Assembly: GCA_020736575.1 (NCBI GenBank)
Contig: JAGPYM010000020.1
Span: forward strand, 186,001 to 250,000
Source of the DNA: Thelonectria olida
Lineage: Eukaryota > Ascomycota > Sordariomycetes > Hypocreales > Nectriaceae
Reading direction: 5' to 3'
Length of the DNA stretch: 64,000 bases
A model generated the notes under the pieces. That model was not told the origin of the DNA and searched no databases. It saw nothing but the letters and a program-made list of their open reading frames with translations. Both the position numbers and the translations under genes were made by a program. Shown here piece after piece: positions 12,095 to 23,677 of this stretch. The first letter of the stretch is position 1, and every line of letters begins with the position of its first letter.

Positions 12095-12370
12095 CTATGT
12101 CGACGACTTCCTCTCTTGAATAATTACCTCTTCTGTCCATCTATCTTCTGTTCCGCTCACGACTATACTGAGAACTGCAGGTGACATTTGCAGAATGCCG
12201 ATATTCCACCCTACCCAGCTCTCATCACACGATAGACGGACAAAAATGTAGGTGTTGTTCAACTCGCCCACAACATGAAATTCTTCCGTGTCGATAGACT
12301 CCTCCCTATTTAGGACTTGTCCGAATGCGCGAGGTGTCTTTTGTATTCGTATCAATCCACCACTTTCCAT
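12095..12370 (-). CDS. doubtful small open frame, 91 aa
   Basis: An ATG-started frame lies upstream of, and on the same strand as, the G1 peptidase gene. Its composition is protein-like (ESIDTEEFHVVGELNNTYIFVRL) but I recognise no family, and the C-terminus overlaps the region just upstream of the peptidase promoter. It could be a remnant of an older gene. The surrounding DNA (11959-13212) otherwise shows only short frames without coding character. Confidence 0.15.
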   Translation of the reverse strand: MESGGLIRIQKTPRAFGQVLNREESIDTEEFHVVGELNNTYIFVRLSCDESWVGWNIGILQMSPAVLSIVVSGTEDRWTEEVIIQERKSST

Positions 12371-13212
12371 ACTCGCAAAAGTGCGTGCAGCATTCGGCGC
12401 ATGCTGTCAGGGGCCGACGAGTGCAAAAGCGGCTTTGAAGCTTGATTGAGATAAGCGTCGTTGGTGTTGAGCCCATGTTCACGGATAACCGGCAGTGAAG
12501 GTGCCCAGTTGCATGTTCGTCGGCAGGGGCCCGGCAGTGCTTCTCAGCTGGACTGTGCCTGTTTCTACTGCCAGAATAGCTTATAGTTTATCGATATGGT
12601 TGAAACGTGCGAAGGGACAGCGGGCTCGCGATAGGAAAGATCGGCGCTTTTGTGACTCTGGATTCACAAAAGTTCGGCTACCTCTTTGGGAAGCTGCTAG
12701 ATTACTTCTTCCGCCATCTTATTCGCCATAATTGATGGGGACCACGAGATGATTGTTCTATTGCCGCCGGACTACTACATAATTATTGATATTCCCGCCA
12801 AAATCACAGGCGATATCCCTCATCCGAACGGCCTCAATAGGTCCCAGGTAGCTCCAGAGAAGCCGAGTCATCCGAGCCTGGCATTGTGCAGTATCCTGGT
12901 AGATCGTTACGAAGTTAGGACTAGATTCCTCAATTCTTATCATGCAGTTAAAATTCCTAGACTATCGCCTTGGGGTCTGAGTGGAATGGAGGTTTGGGTG
13001 AAGGCTGGGGTTATGAAAAAGACTTGAGGAGCATTTTCTAGAGACCAGAATGAGGCCTTCTTGAGAAACGTCTCTTTATCGAGATTCAATTTGTTCACCA
13101 AAAGTTACAGGATGTCTCATGTGTAATGTTGTTTGCATAAACTCCGTCATAGCAATTATCTATCTCGCTAACCAACCACAACCGTCTGATCTAAACCGTC
13201 TCATATCACAAT
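12371..13212. other. intergenic, no gene seen
   Basis: This lies between the doubtful frame at 12370 and the 3' end of the M13 peptidase. Two plus-strand frames of 78-92 codons are present but look random. Nothing supported. Confidence 0.45.
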
Positions 13213-15426
13213 CTACCAAAGCTCGCAAGTAGGTTCCTTCTTCTTGCAGTTGAACGCCTTTAGAAATTCGCCAGAGTTGGCCAGCGGCAGCTTGATACGC
13301 GCATCGTTGGGGCTGTGCTCGTCTGACAGCAGTTCCACCTTCTGCTCGGCCGGCGTGTTCTGGCACCAGTTCTGACCCCATTTCAGGAAGAAGAGCTGCT
13401 CATGCGTGAACTTGTCCAGACCAGGCAGGTTCTTGGCCTTGCCCTTCTCCTTCTCCCACTTCTTCCATGCGTCAAAGCTCGACACGACACCGCCGGCGTC
13501 CGCAATGTTCTCGCCGAGTGTGAGCTCGCCGTCGACGTGGAGCGCCGTGCCATTGGGCGCCGTGATGGTGTACTCGTCGTACTGCTTGACGAAGCACTTG
13601 GTCCTGTCGTTGAAGGCCTCGATGGTCTCGTCATCCCACCAGATGGTTTTGTTGCCCGTCGCGTCGTAGAGTCGTCCGTTGTTGTCAAAGGCGTGCGTGA
13701 GCTCGTGACCCACGACACTGCCCATGCCGCCATAGATCATGTAAGCCGGGAAGTCGACATCGTAAAGCGGGAACTGCTGGATGGCAGCCGACAGCACCAT
13801 CGTGTTCAGTGTAGAGGCTTGGAAGGCATTCGGCTCGAGTGTGCTGGTGATAAACTTGCCTCTGTTGAGGGGCTTTCCGAGCATGTCCCACGAGTGGGCA
13901 ACATTCACGTAGGCGAATCCCAGCACGTTTTGAACGTGGTTGGAGGTCACCTCGGCGTCGGCGTAGTACTTCTTGAGCGAAATAGGGTCAAGCGTATCAG
14001 GGTCAGTGCCATAGGCGATCACGCTTCGCATCTTCTGAACCTTCTCCTCCGCGGCCTTCTTCACTTCATCACTGACCCAGTCCTTTGACTTGAGGCGCGC
14101 AAGGAAAGAGGCTTCGATGGCGTCGACAATGTCTGAGGTGAGATCCCTTGCCTCCTTAGAGTAGGCCTTGTCCAGGAAGAAGTGCGTAAGAATCCATGTC
14201 AGTCCGCTGGGTCCAATCGTGGAGGAGGCGGTCTCGCTGGCCTGGATCCAGGCAACGCCACTGTCAAGCAGGCTGACACACTTCTTCCAGCGAGGAGCGG
14301 GACTCTCGGGATCCTCACCAGCCTGTTTGGTCCTGAAGGTGTTGTATGCGTTAGTTTCATCAGACTCGACGTAGCGTGTGAGGGCAGCGATGGCCTTCCA
14401 CACGAAAAAGGTCTGGAGGACGTCGGAGGGAGTCTCGGTGATGATTTGGGAGAGGTTGCCAAAGTAAGAAGTTTGGGAAGTGATTGTCTTGGTCACGTCG
14501 AACTCTGCGGGGGCCAACTTCTTGACGACGTATTCGAAGTTGAGTTGAGGAGCTAGCTGGTTGATTTCAGCAAGCCCAATTGTAGATTCTTCCTCGCTCG
14601 CGGCGGAAAGAACCTCGGCCAAGACGGATTGCAGCTTGATGATGGACTTCATTCGGCGGACAGCCTCCTTGATGCTGAGGTTGCCCGGGTGCACGGCAGC
14701 GATGAGCGTGGCGGAGAGTTCCAAATACTCCAACAGGTCTTCCTCGGCAGCAGGGATATCGCTGCTGGAAGGTGGGATGATGATAAGCTGGATCTCTTCG
14801 GGGTTAAAGTTATTTTGAGTCTGTACCATTCTCTGGGTAGTCTCAATTCCAAGGCTCTCGAAAAGGGTGATGATCTTTCCCAGGGGAGTAGTATAATCAT
14901 GGACCTCTGCATTGTCGTTGTAGGCGGGGAAGGTCTCGACAATCGTCTTCACAAAAGCAGCAAGAGGCTCGAGGCCTTGTTCCTCCAGGTCGGTGTGGTT
15001 CATGCAAACGTCGTACGACTTTTGGATCTTCTTGAAGTTCTCCTTGTCGGCCTTGACTTGGTCGTCGGTCAGGTTGACTGTGATCCAGCCCGCGTCCCAT
15101 TTGGAGGGATATTCGCCCTCAAGTATCTCCCTCACAGTGTTCTGGGTCGTTTCCCCCACCTCTGTGAGGGAGTTGATGGCGTTTTCCCCTACAGGAATCT
15201 CATGGTGGGAAGCCCAACTTCCACACACGACTGAACAGTAGATGGGTTAGTATTGTCTAACAGGACGTCGCGGAAAGGGTCACGTACGTTGATCAAAGTC
15301 AGTGCAAGGATCAATGTCGGTGTAATTTGGAGCGAGGGCGAAAAGAATGTCTGACGCAAGGTGAATGCATGCTGGAGTCGTGCAGAGGTCTCCGTACCCG
15401 GAGCTTCGGGTGTCGAAGGGCGCCAT
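13213..15426 (-). CDS. M13-family zinc metallopeptidase (neprilysin/ECE-like)
   Basis: The gene has two exons, 15426-15288 and 15230-13213, giving 718 aa. The splice rebuilds DPCTDFDQLVCGSW, the conserved start of M13 enzymes. The C-terminal catalytic domain has the zinc motif HELTH at about 555-559, the third ligand and catalytic Asp in GENIADAGG (about 620), and the family's C-terminal cysteine in CELW. NAFQASTLNTMVLSAAIQQFPLYD precedes the active site, as is usual. The ATG at 15426 is the only one in frame, just before the DLCTTPACIH cysteine pair. No signal peptide or membrane anchor is visible, unlike animal neprilysins, so the enzyme may be cytosolic or unconventionally exported. It cleaves oligopeptides on the amino side of hydrophobic residues. 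A TATA-like element sits about 150 bp upstream. Confidence 0.93.
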
Positions 15427-15575
15427 GTCGGCTGGAGCTGGTCAGAGCCCGAAGAGTGTCACAACGAAGGAATAAAGGTAGCGAAGGGTCTGAGAAGGCT
15501 TGTCGAAGTTATCAGATTGTTGGTTGACACTGCTGCTACACTTTCTTATCTACAATGCGAGAGCCGGGAAGAGCT

Positions 15576-15582
15576 CTTATAC
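15576..15582 (-). promoter_or_regulatory. TATA-like element of the M13 peptidase gene
   Basis: GTATAAG on the minus strand, about 150 bp upstream of the ATG at 15426. Confidence 0.35.
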
Positions 15583-16952
15583 CCCCCAACATGCGTTCAT
15601 TTCCCTCCAAAGATGATGTGCAAGATGATCTTGGTCAGCCTTCACAGCCTGCCAGCTGCCTCAGCTGTGCAACCCCAGAACGCGGGGCTGGAAAGCCACT
15701 GTGTTTCTCGGTGGCTGAGCATATGGGACTTTGTTTCCGCTGAGTCTGCTCTAAAGTGCAATGCTGGGCAGCTGCCCATTTAGGGACTTTGTAACGCTCC
15801 CGCCTGATCAGCGGTCTTGGTAGTTGGGAAAATGATGCTAGCAATTTCCTTAGGTCATCCTCCATGAGTTGCCGGAGACATTGAAGACGGGGCACGGTCG
15901 GTGGTGGTCGAGGCTGGTTGGCCGGCTGTCCATGTTTCGGTGTGTTGGAGAGCCAGAAATAGAAGGGCAGATTGAAAGGGAGCTAGCGTTGCTCTCTTTC
16001 GCTCCGATTGGCCTTTTCCTCGGTCTAATTACTTCATCATTAAGCATAGCCACGTATCCTTGCCAGGCTTACTCAGACGTACTTGAGCCTCGAAAGAACT
16101 TTGGGTGCTAGGGTCGATCGGGCAGTTTCTGCCATAAGCTTAACGTGGCGCGCATGGTTACAATGCAGGAATGGAATGATTTCGATGTTTGTCATGTTAG
16201 AATTCTCCGTGTCAATCTATCTGTGCTCTGTCAAAGTGTCCATGAGCTTGGCTACCTAGGTCTTTTTGAGAGGCATTTACCAAAGTTCCTCCAGCTTCTC
16301 AATTTGCTGTCGCCAAAATGGGTGGACATTCTTGCTCCTAGTGCCAATCCTTTGACGATCGATTAGAGCAGCTACTAGAAAAGAACTTCGGTTGTCGGAT
16401 GCATCCGTATGTGCCGCAGTGGGAGGAGGCGTTAAACATGAGACAGCCCATGCGGCGACGCTACTCTCTCCCCGATGCAAGTTTATTACATAACTTTATC
16501 TATGATCCCAGCCTCTTAGAAAATCGGGACGAGCGATAAAACTTTCTTGTGATGGTTTCAAAAGATCATTGTTCATGTGCAAGTTCCAACGTTCACCTAG
16601 CATCTATGTCTACATGCCAGCATTCCATCTTGCGCAGTTTTTGAGGAAACGCAAGCTTAAAGCGCTGATAAACTACTTAACTCCTACCGTTTCGACTCAC
16701 AGACAGAAAGCATAACGAAGAATGATGAGAGGCGTAGCAGTCATGAAAATGCACTTGAAGTGACTATGTGATGAGAACAAATACGGGATTGTTAATTCGT
16801 CTATTGGGTGTTGTCTTGCGCATATTGACGGTGAGAGAAGTGGAAGACAGTTACTTCTGGAAGGATCTAAGGTAAGGGTATCGAGATTAGATCTGAACAT
16901 GAAAATTATACATGATATGTAAACATCGATAGCTACACGATATTCGAATCAG
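15583..16952. other. intergenic, no gene seen
   Basis: About 1.4 kb lies between the M13 peptidase promoter and the 3' end of the Nit-4-like regulator. Only short frames occur on both strands, none with recognisable content. Confidence 0.5.
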
Positions 16953-19832
16953 TTAGGCCAACAGGCCATTGTCGCCAGTGTGCATCCAATCCATCAGGGA
17001 AGTTTTTCGACTGTCAACAAGTGCCGCCATATCCATTTGCCTAGGACCCGGCTGAGGGAACTGTCGAGCTCCAACCTGGTCCAGAATGCCCATGTCAAGC
17101 CCGGTATACACCGTGTCAATGCTCGAGTCTAAAGCTGTGTATGGCACTTTGAGACTTAAACGGGCACGCCGCAACTGAGCTCCCCATTGTCTTTGTAAAA
17201 GGGTCAAAAATACTCTGGATTTTCTAGCGCTTTCCATGGACACACTGAGCTCATCCAATGCGGATAAGCAAACCCCAAGATGATGTGCCGCTTTGGGGTA
17301 GCGATTCTTGTCTGCTAGAGCAAATATGAGCATCAAGGCAGCTGAGCAAACGCTACCTACTACTTGGGCGTTCAGGTATCGAATGCCGTAGTGTGTACCG
17401 TGAATTCCAATTAGCTTTGCGATAGCTGCGGCAGACTCAATGCATAGCGATCGAAATTGTAAGAGATTCGAATAGTCGCTTAATAAGATATTGTCTGCGA
17501 CCCTTGATAAGAAAGGACGGTAGACATTAATGACGCTCTGGTGATACTGAATGCTGAGAACAGGTCAATTGACTGGAATGGCCTTTGAAGCATTGGGTAT
17601 ACCCACTGCAGGAAAAAAACATGGGGAAGGTGTTTCGTTTCCCGGTCGTCAAGATGAAGCTTGAGATTGAGCGGTAGATTATCCGGCCAATTCTGCAGCG
17701 CCTCAGAATACCTGGCATTCAGGTTTTGAATAGCAGATAGCGGAACAGTGTGCCTTCCATATCTATAAAAGGGATGATGAATAATCATGCTACGAGTCAG
17801 AAGCTACTTTGAACTTACAGACCGTACGTGAGAGGAGCAAGTATCTCGCAGAGAATGGTCCGTTGACGGTGCACCTCCTCGGCGAAATCCGGCAGCGGAA
17901 TCAAGCCGGTCAATCTCTCACTGCCCGTGTAAGGAGTCCATTCTTCAGTGGCATGAGCATCTGTGCGCTTTGTAGGCCTGGAAATGGTAACATCTCCTAA
18001 GTTGATATAGCAAGGACGCCCAACTGAGTACTTCCACATGCTATAAGAAATTAGGACAGTCTTCTCGGTAAACATGTAAGGGATGGGGAAACACTTACCA
18101 GTCAGCATTATACGTACTCCAAAATACATTCCTTCGGAGATCTGCTTCTTCCTGTGGCACAAGTCCTTTCGCCACGTCCTGGGACAGATCGATGTGCAAC
18201 GCCAGGTCAAACGCGAGCCGCACAGCCATACCTGCTTTGGTCAGCCTATCACTGTAAAATAGAAGTATGAACGTGGCACGCCATACCGCTATAAAGCCAG
18301 CCACGCGTGTCCCTTCTGCAGCCAATCTCGTGGCTGCTAAGTATTACCATAGCTTGAACGGTAGCGACAGTTGGATCGTCTAGCTCAATCTCGAGCAGAG
18401 CTTTGGCTCGGTCAGCGAAGAAGTCCGAGAGCGACCGAGGAAAAGTGTCCAGATCTGGACAATACTGTGCTTCAAGCGTAGCACCCGCGGCACAACTAAA
18501 AGGCGCTGTTTAGAACATATAATAACCGGTAAAAGGAGATAAATTAAGAACTTACATCGAGTTCAGCAGGGCGTCTGAGAAAACCGGCGTCTCCCGAGCG
18601 TTACTAAACCAGTCGATCCTGGCCTTTTCAAACATAGGCCGATTTATGATACAGAGTGTTGGATTCTGCCAGGTAAAGAAGAGGTTGGTGAGATGTTGTA
18701 CGAGATCAAAAGGGACAGCTTGCCCAAGGCCAAGAGCGCTCAAACACTCTTGACCATGCTCTCGAACAGTACGGTGAATCGTCAGCTTGTCGGGCTCGGG
18801 CATGCGGACCAAGTTGAAGTTAGATGTGGGACCATGATAGCGAATCTGGCCACTTTTACCTATGTCGAATGATCCAACTCGGGCTGCGAGCTGTTCGGCA
18901 AGGCAGTCTATGGTTTCCATATCATTGATAGGTGCCTGTGGCCCGAGCCCAGGTATTTTGGTCCGTGATTCCGCGATGGATTCTGGAGACGAGAAAGCTA
19001 GCATACCTCCCCAGGGTAGCTGAGCGTTGAAGTCTAGCACGCCAAGGTCGTTGGTACTGCATGGTACATGACCCATGGGGCCGAAATCTAGTGAGTGATT
19101 GCCATTGACAGTTCCACGATCAGCATAGCCCTGATCGGTATACACCGAATCAGCAGAGTTGACGCTCGAGTGTTCGCTTCTTGCCGTCGTAGTGTTCTCG
19201 TCTCTACCATTATCTCGATGAGACGGAGACTTTGGTGTTCGTGTGTCTGGAGGAGAGTGGCTCTCCCTTTCAGCAGACGAGTTGAGCGGCAGGGAAGTTG
19301 GTGTGTCGTCTTGCTGTGGCATGGTGGGTGATGTTGGCTTCGAAAACCTATTTCGCCTCCTCGGTAGAACAAGTTTTGCCTGACAGAGGATCTTCACGAC
19401 CAAAGCTTCATTGTCTTTGTCCATATCAGGTAGCTCTAGTGAGTTATCTTCGATAAAGTCTCCAAGCTGGGTAACACGATCTGCTAGAATCTCAACCGCA
19501 ACTCGAAGTGAGAGTCTTAAATGTCAGGCTAGTATAATCACACAAGCTCTTGATTTTTGGGTCGCTCACTTTCTTCTGTCATCTTTCAAGGCGTAATGAC
19601 AATCCCGACCCTTTAGCATGCAGCTGGTGCAAGCTGGAGATAGGCCATCACACTGTCAAGTCAGCAAGCCAGTCGGTCAAGGCGAAACAACAGCATTTGG
19701 GTAGAAGTAAAGACTCATAATGGAGATTGTTGTATTTCGCTGACAAACCTTTATCTTACTTGTCCGACACGGTGCGCAGGCAGTCGTGACGTTCCTGCGT
19801 TTAATCTCGGAACTCGATTCGCATGAGACCAT
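16953..19832 (-). CDS. Zn2Cys6 transcription factor, Nit-4/NirA-like architecture
   Basis: This is a nuclear regulator, 815 aa, rebuilt from eight exons: 19832-19749, 19652-19570, 19515-18556, 18495-18287, 18231-18099, 18040-17819, 17762-17607 and 17553-16953. All phases agree and no stops remain. The zinc cluster is split by intron 1: cysteines 19 and 22 are in exon 1 and 29, 36, 39 and 46 in exon 2. The usual linker follows (LRVAVEILADRVTQLGDFI). The middle homology region has PTLCIINRPMF, the typical GWLYSGMAVRLAFDLALHIDL, FWSTYNAD and FLHIQYHQSVINVYRPF. This order matches the nitrate regulators Nit-4/NirA and their many paralogues, so the family fits but nitrate control is not implied. 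It lies at one edge of the metabolic cluster, and its upstream DNA carries one GCGGCTATAT element at 20231. Confidence 0.9.
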
Positions 19833-21102
19833 TCTGAGCTAGCTATGTGAAGTATCAAGGCTGATCTTTGGCAGGGACAGTAAGGAGTTGGCGACTCTAT
19901 ACAGGGCCAGGGCATAGAGCAATAAACATTTGGCCGGGTTTCTAGAGCAAGTCATTATTAAGGGAACCAGGCTCGCGAGTCAATCTCAAGCACAGAGGTT
20001 GATGGAATGTAACACATCTACAAGGACGATGACCGAGACTTAATGATATCCCGTAACCAAGGAACATGACGTGCTGTACGGTCAGACCGCTTCATCCATT
20101 AAGGGTAGAATTATGAAATAGGCTTCATCTCGTAGTATACCAAGGTGACTGGCAATTACGTGGACGCAGCAGCACAGAAACCATAAAAGGCGGCTAAATG
20201 AGCGACGCATTAAGATTGGTGACAAATGGAGCGGCTATATGCCTTCAAGTTCACTATGTAATGTGCGCTTATATGGCGATGCGGGGGATGAAAGCCAGGG
20301 ATCCGTGTGGCGGTGGGGATGCCACTTGAGCTGACTCGGCAAGATGCAAGGGAGACGGAGAGAGAGCGTGTGAAAGAGCGCAAAGTACATTGTAATTTCG
20401 AAATCTTGAAAGCCCGAAAGGAAAAAAAGATCCTATTGGTTGTGCCAATCCGATGATGCTTGATGTCCTAGCTGCGGACAAACTCACTCGTGACCCCAAC
20501 CAGATTTCGTTGATGAGTTTATGCACATGCACTTCCGGCCGGTTTTGGCTAAACAGGTTGAGCTCCTCTGTCTCGGGATCAGAATCAGGCAGCGTAGTTC
20601 ATTGCAAGGCCTATGCATGCTTATTGGTACCAATACTGAAAAGACACGCTACAATTGGACGTGTCAAACTCGACTACCTACGTACGGTTAATCTTGGGTA
20701 TTACGGAGTCAGCATGTGAAAATCGTCACTGGTAGAAGATAAGCTATAGCTAAGCCGGGAATCGTAACGGCGCCATTGATGTCTCTGCCCTGCAACAGGA
20801 ACATCGAGTTCCGCACCCCCAGAAGCTGGTCGCGGTGACCCTGTTGTGTTTAGGCAAGGACAATGATGGGTAGGGCGAAAGCTGCGACGTGCTGTCCATG
20901 GTTTGTTAAAGTCATGCGTAGATACTCGTTTCAATAAATTGTCCCATGAAAGGTGCTCTCAGTTGATCAGGTACATAAGATAAGAGAACGGATAAAAGCT
21001 AACTCAGGCCAGATATCCGGTTGGCTCGTATCTCTTCCAACCTACGTCTTGTGAAAGACGCCGGGGGTCATCAGCAGCTACTCGAAAATTTGACGTTTCG
21101 CC
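19833..21102. other. upstream region of the regulator and 3' end of transketolase
   Basis: About 1.3 kb without a supported gene. It holds one exact GCGGCTATAT at 20231 and a near match (gcggctaaat) at 20190. Small frames such as 20269-20532 (minus) have no recognisable content. Confidence 0.5.
20231..20240 (+). promoter_or_regulatory. cluster motif GCGGCTATAT, site 1
   Basis: Exact copy of the recurring element, 399 bp upstream of the Nit-4-like regulator ATG (19832). A weaker match lies 40 bp away. Confidence 0.45.
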
Positions 21103-23184
21103 TTATGTCAACAGCTTCCAACGTCTTGATGCGTGGCCACTTCCGACGCTTCCAATATGAGCCTTGACCTTCGCAACCACACCTTCAGCATCAATCCCAA
21201 ACCGGGAGAAGTTATCCCTTCCAGCTCCAGAATACCCGAACGAGTTCATGCCAATAGAAGCCGTACAGATGCGCGCCCAAAATCCGGGAACATATGCCTC
21301 GACCGAGATAACATGCGGAGCATCAGAGAGAACCGATTCCTGGTATTCCGCGCTTTGAGCTTCAAAAACACGCAGACAAGGCATGCTGACGACTCTGGTG
21401 CCGATGCCTTCCTCTGTGAGCTTGGCGGCCGCAGTCACAGCAAACTGCAGCTCGGAGCCACACGACACGAGCGTCACGACTGGCTTGGGATGGTGTACGA
21501 TAACGTAACCTCCTTTGGATATTTTATCGCGGCTTGTGTTTGGGATTGCGATTGCTGGTGGATCTCTGGCAAGGGATATAATGGCCGATTGGCCCTGGAT
21601 CTCCAGAGCTGTAGACCAGGCGCCGATGATCTCTTCGCCGTCGGCAGGCCGAATGTAGAGCAGGTTGGGCATCGCACGATACAGAGAATCAACCTCTACA
21701 GGCTGATGGGTCGGCCCATTCTGCCCCTCCCCGATAGAGTCATGCGTGGCAACGTGGATGACTTTGAGAGAGCTGAGTGCGCCCATCCTTACGCCAGGAG
21801 CTGCGTATAGGTAAAACATGAAGAAGGTGGCTGTAATGGGAATTATCGTGTTGGGGGAATAGGCAGCTAGTCCATTGGAAATGGCGGCCATAGCATGCTC
21901 ACGGATTCCGTAACGGATGACTCGGCCCTCAGGCTGTGATCCATCAAATATTCGGTGGGAGTGATCGCCCATCTGATTCGAGGTCCATAAGTCAGCGCCC
22001 CCGGCAATGAAGTTAGGGATGTGATCGATCAATTGCTGGAAGACAGCGCCATTGAGAGAACGCGCAGAAGCTGGCTCTGGAGGAAGTTGTACGCGTGAGA
22101 GCACATCCTGGTAGTTGATTTCGCCAGTAATTCGGGCACGAAGAAGCTTCCCATCCTCAGGGAAGTCTTGGCAATAGCGATGCAGCTTCTCATTCCAGAG
22201 AACTTGGCGACGATTGCCTTGGTCTGCCCATTCCGCAAAATATTCCTTGCACTCTTTAGAGACGCGGTGCGTGACTTGATCACTGGACTCGGAATATAGA
22301 GTCGCGTCTGCATCAGTATAGGTTCCATGGTGAGATTTGGCGGTGCCAGCTGTTGATGTGCCATAGCCAATTGTTGACCTGATGTTGATGAAGGTCGGCA
22401 TTCCCTTCGTTGCGTTACCCAGGTTCAGCGCGCTGACGATGCTCTCGACTGACGTGTCTCCCTCGAAGACGTCGATTACGTTCCAGCCTATAGACCTCAT
22501 CTTTGAGTTGATATCCTCAGAGACGATCCACTCCAAAGGTCCGTCGCAAGTGACCTGGTTATTGTCGTAGCACAAAACAAGATTATCCAGCTTCAGATGA
22601 CCTGCAATTGCCATAGCCTCCATTGCCACGCCTTCTTGGAGACATCCATCACCGGTTGAGCAGTATATACGGGATTGTATCATGTTGTATCCCGGCTTGT
22701 TGAACGTTGCGGCCAGATGCTTGGATGCGATGGCCAAACCAACTGCGTTGGCGATTCCTTGTCCTAGGGGACCTGTCGTTACTTCGATACCAGGCACTTC
22801 GATTTCCGGGTGTCCATGGCAGATGGTGGACTTCCATGTACCTGTCTTGCGGTTGAAAGCCTTGGGATCTGCATACATCTTGAGCTCGTCGAGGGTCATG
22901 TGTGGGTATCCTGCGACGTGGAGCATGGTGTAGAGGAAGATGGCGGCATGTCCGTTTGAGAGAACGAACCTGTCTCGGTCGAACCACTCGGGATTTTGCG
23001 TGCTGAACCGAAGTGTATGACGCCAAAGAGCAACTCCAAGTGGTGCCATGCCGATTGCTGAGCCACCGTGACCGCCTCCATTCTGTCGGCAGCAGTCAAT
23101 GACCAGCTTTCTGACGTCGCGAACGGCGATCCCATCAGGCGTCAGCTTCCTAGCATTGCCAAGTGCCGTGTTTGTTGCAGTCAT
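21103..23184 (-). CDS. transketolase (cluster-associated paralogue)
   Basis: A single exon encodes 693 aa. The thiamine diphosphate enzyme moves two-carbon ketol units between sugar phosphates. Visible features in order are GGHGGSAIGMAPLGVALW, the LSNGHAAIFLYTMLH segment, the TTGPLGQGIANAVG loop, and the TPP/metal motif GDGCLQEG with YDNNQVTCDG. The pyrimidine domain has the catalytic Glu in IRYGIREHAMAA, then THDSIGEGQNGPTHQPVE and RPADGEE. The C-terminal domain ends near HIGSVG. Length fits the family (about 680). The sequence departs from housekeeping transketolase in places (for example VLWNEKLHRYCQDFPE), so it is probably a specialised paralogue. It could also act like dihydroxyacetone synthase. 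It is divergent from the flavin monooxygenase, with one cluster motif between them. Confidence 0.93.
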   Translation of the reverse strand: MTATNTALGNARKLTPDGIAVRDVRKLVIDCCRQNGGGHGGSAIGMAPLGVALWRHTLRFSTQNPEWFDRDRFVLSNGHAAIFLYTMLHVAGYPHMTLDELKMYADPKAFNRKTGTWKSTICHGHPEIEVPGIEVTTGPLGQGIANAVGLAIASKHLAATFNKPGYNMIQSRIYCSTGDGCLQEGVAMEAMAIAGHLKLDNLVLCYDNNQVTCDGPLEWIVSEDINSKMRSIGWNVIDVFEGDTSVESIVSALNLGNATKGMPTFINIRSTIGYGTSTAGTAKSHHGTYTDADATLYSESSDQVTHRVSKECKEYFAEWADQGNRRQVLWNEKLHRYCQDFPEDGKLLRARITGEINYQDVLSRVQLPPEPASARSLNGAVFQQLIDHIPNFIAGGADLWTSNQMGDHSHRIFDGSQPEGRVIRYGIREHAMAAISNGLAAYSPNTIIPITATFFMFYLYAAPGVRMGALSSLKVIHVATHDSIGEGQNGPTHQPVEVDSLYRAMPNLLYIRPADGEEIIGAWSTALEIQGQSAIISLARDPPAIAIPNTSRDKISKGGYVIVHHPKPVVTLVSCGSELQFAVTAAAKLTEEGIGTRVVSMPCLRVFEAQSAEYQESVLSDAPHVISVEAYVPGFWARICTASIGMNSFGYSGAGRDNFSRFGIDAEGVVAKVKAHIGSVGSGHASRRWKLLT

Positions 23185-23528
23185 GATAGTTCGATGAGAA
23201 ACAAAAAGAGCGTTTCAGTACACTTGAGCGATAGTTCTGCGTCAATGCTTGCTTGGTATTCCGGTCTCCTTTATGGTGGCATACTACTAAGTTATGCAAC
23301 GCCTGAAACACCAACTTCTTATCGACTAATTAGTATGGTATGTAGCTGATGGTAAACTGCTAGTTGCAGAAGCCATATAGCCTTTATGTTCCACAGAGTG
23401 TTCGAGAATCCGACTGCAACATGCTTTGCGCTCAAAACAAAGATGGAGCTTTCAGGCTTTATGCGAATAACGGAAGTAATGATCTAAGTGATCAATATCC
23501 AGCGGTCAGGGGTTCCTGTCCTTGTGTG

Positions 23529-23538
23529 GCGGCTATAA
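23529..23538 (+). promoter_or_regulatory. cluster motif GCGGCTATAA, site 2
   Basis: Lies in the 493-bp divergent promoter, 345 bp from the transketolase ATG and about 150 bp from the monooxygenase ATG. A partial copy (ATATAGCC) lies at 23375. Confidence 0.5.
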
Positions 23539-23677
23539 TTAACATATCGAGACTCCGAGCGTTAGCCTTCACGACGATTGCGTAGGTGCTGCAGGAATAA
23601 GATCACAATCACTGTCACTCGCCAACATCAATCGACTTTGAATCCTACTCAAACAATCAATCCCAACTCTCGTCGGT

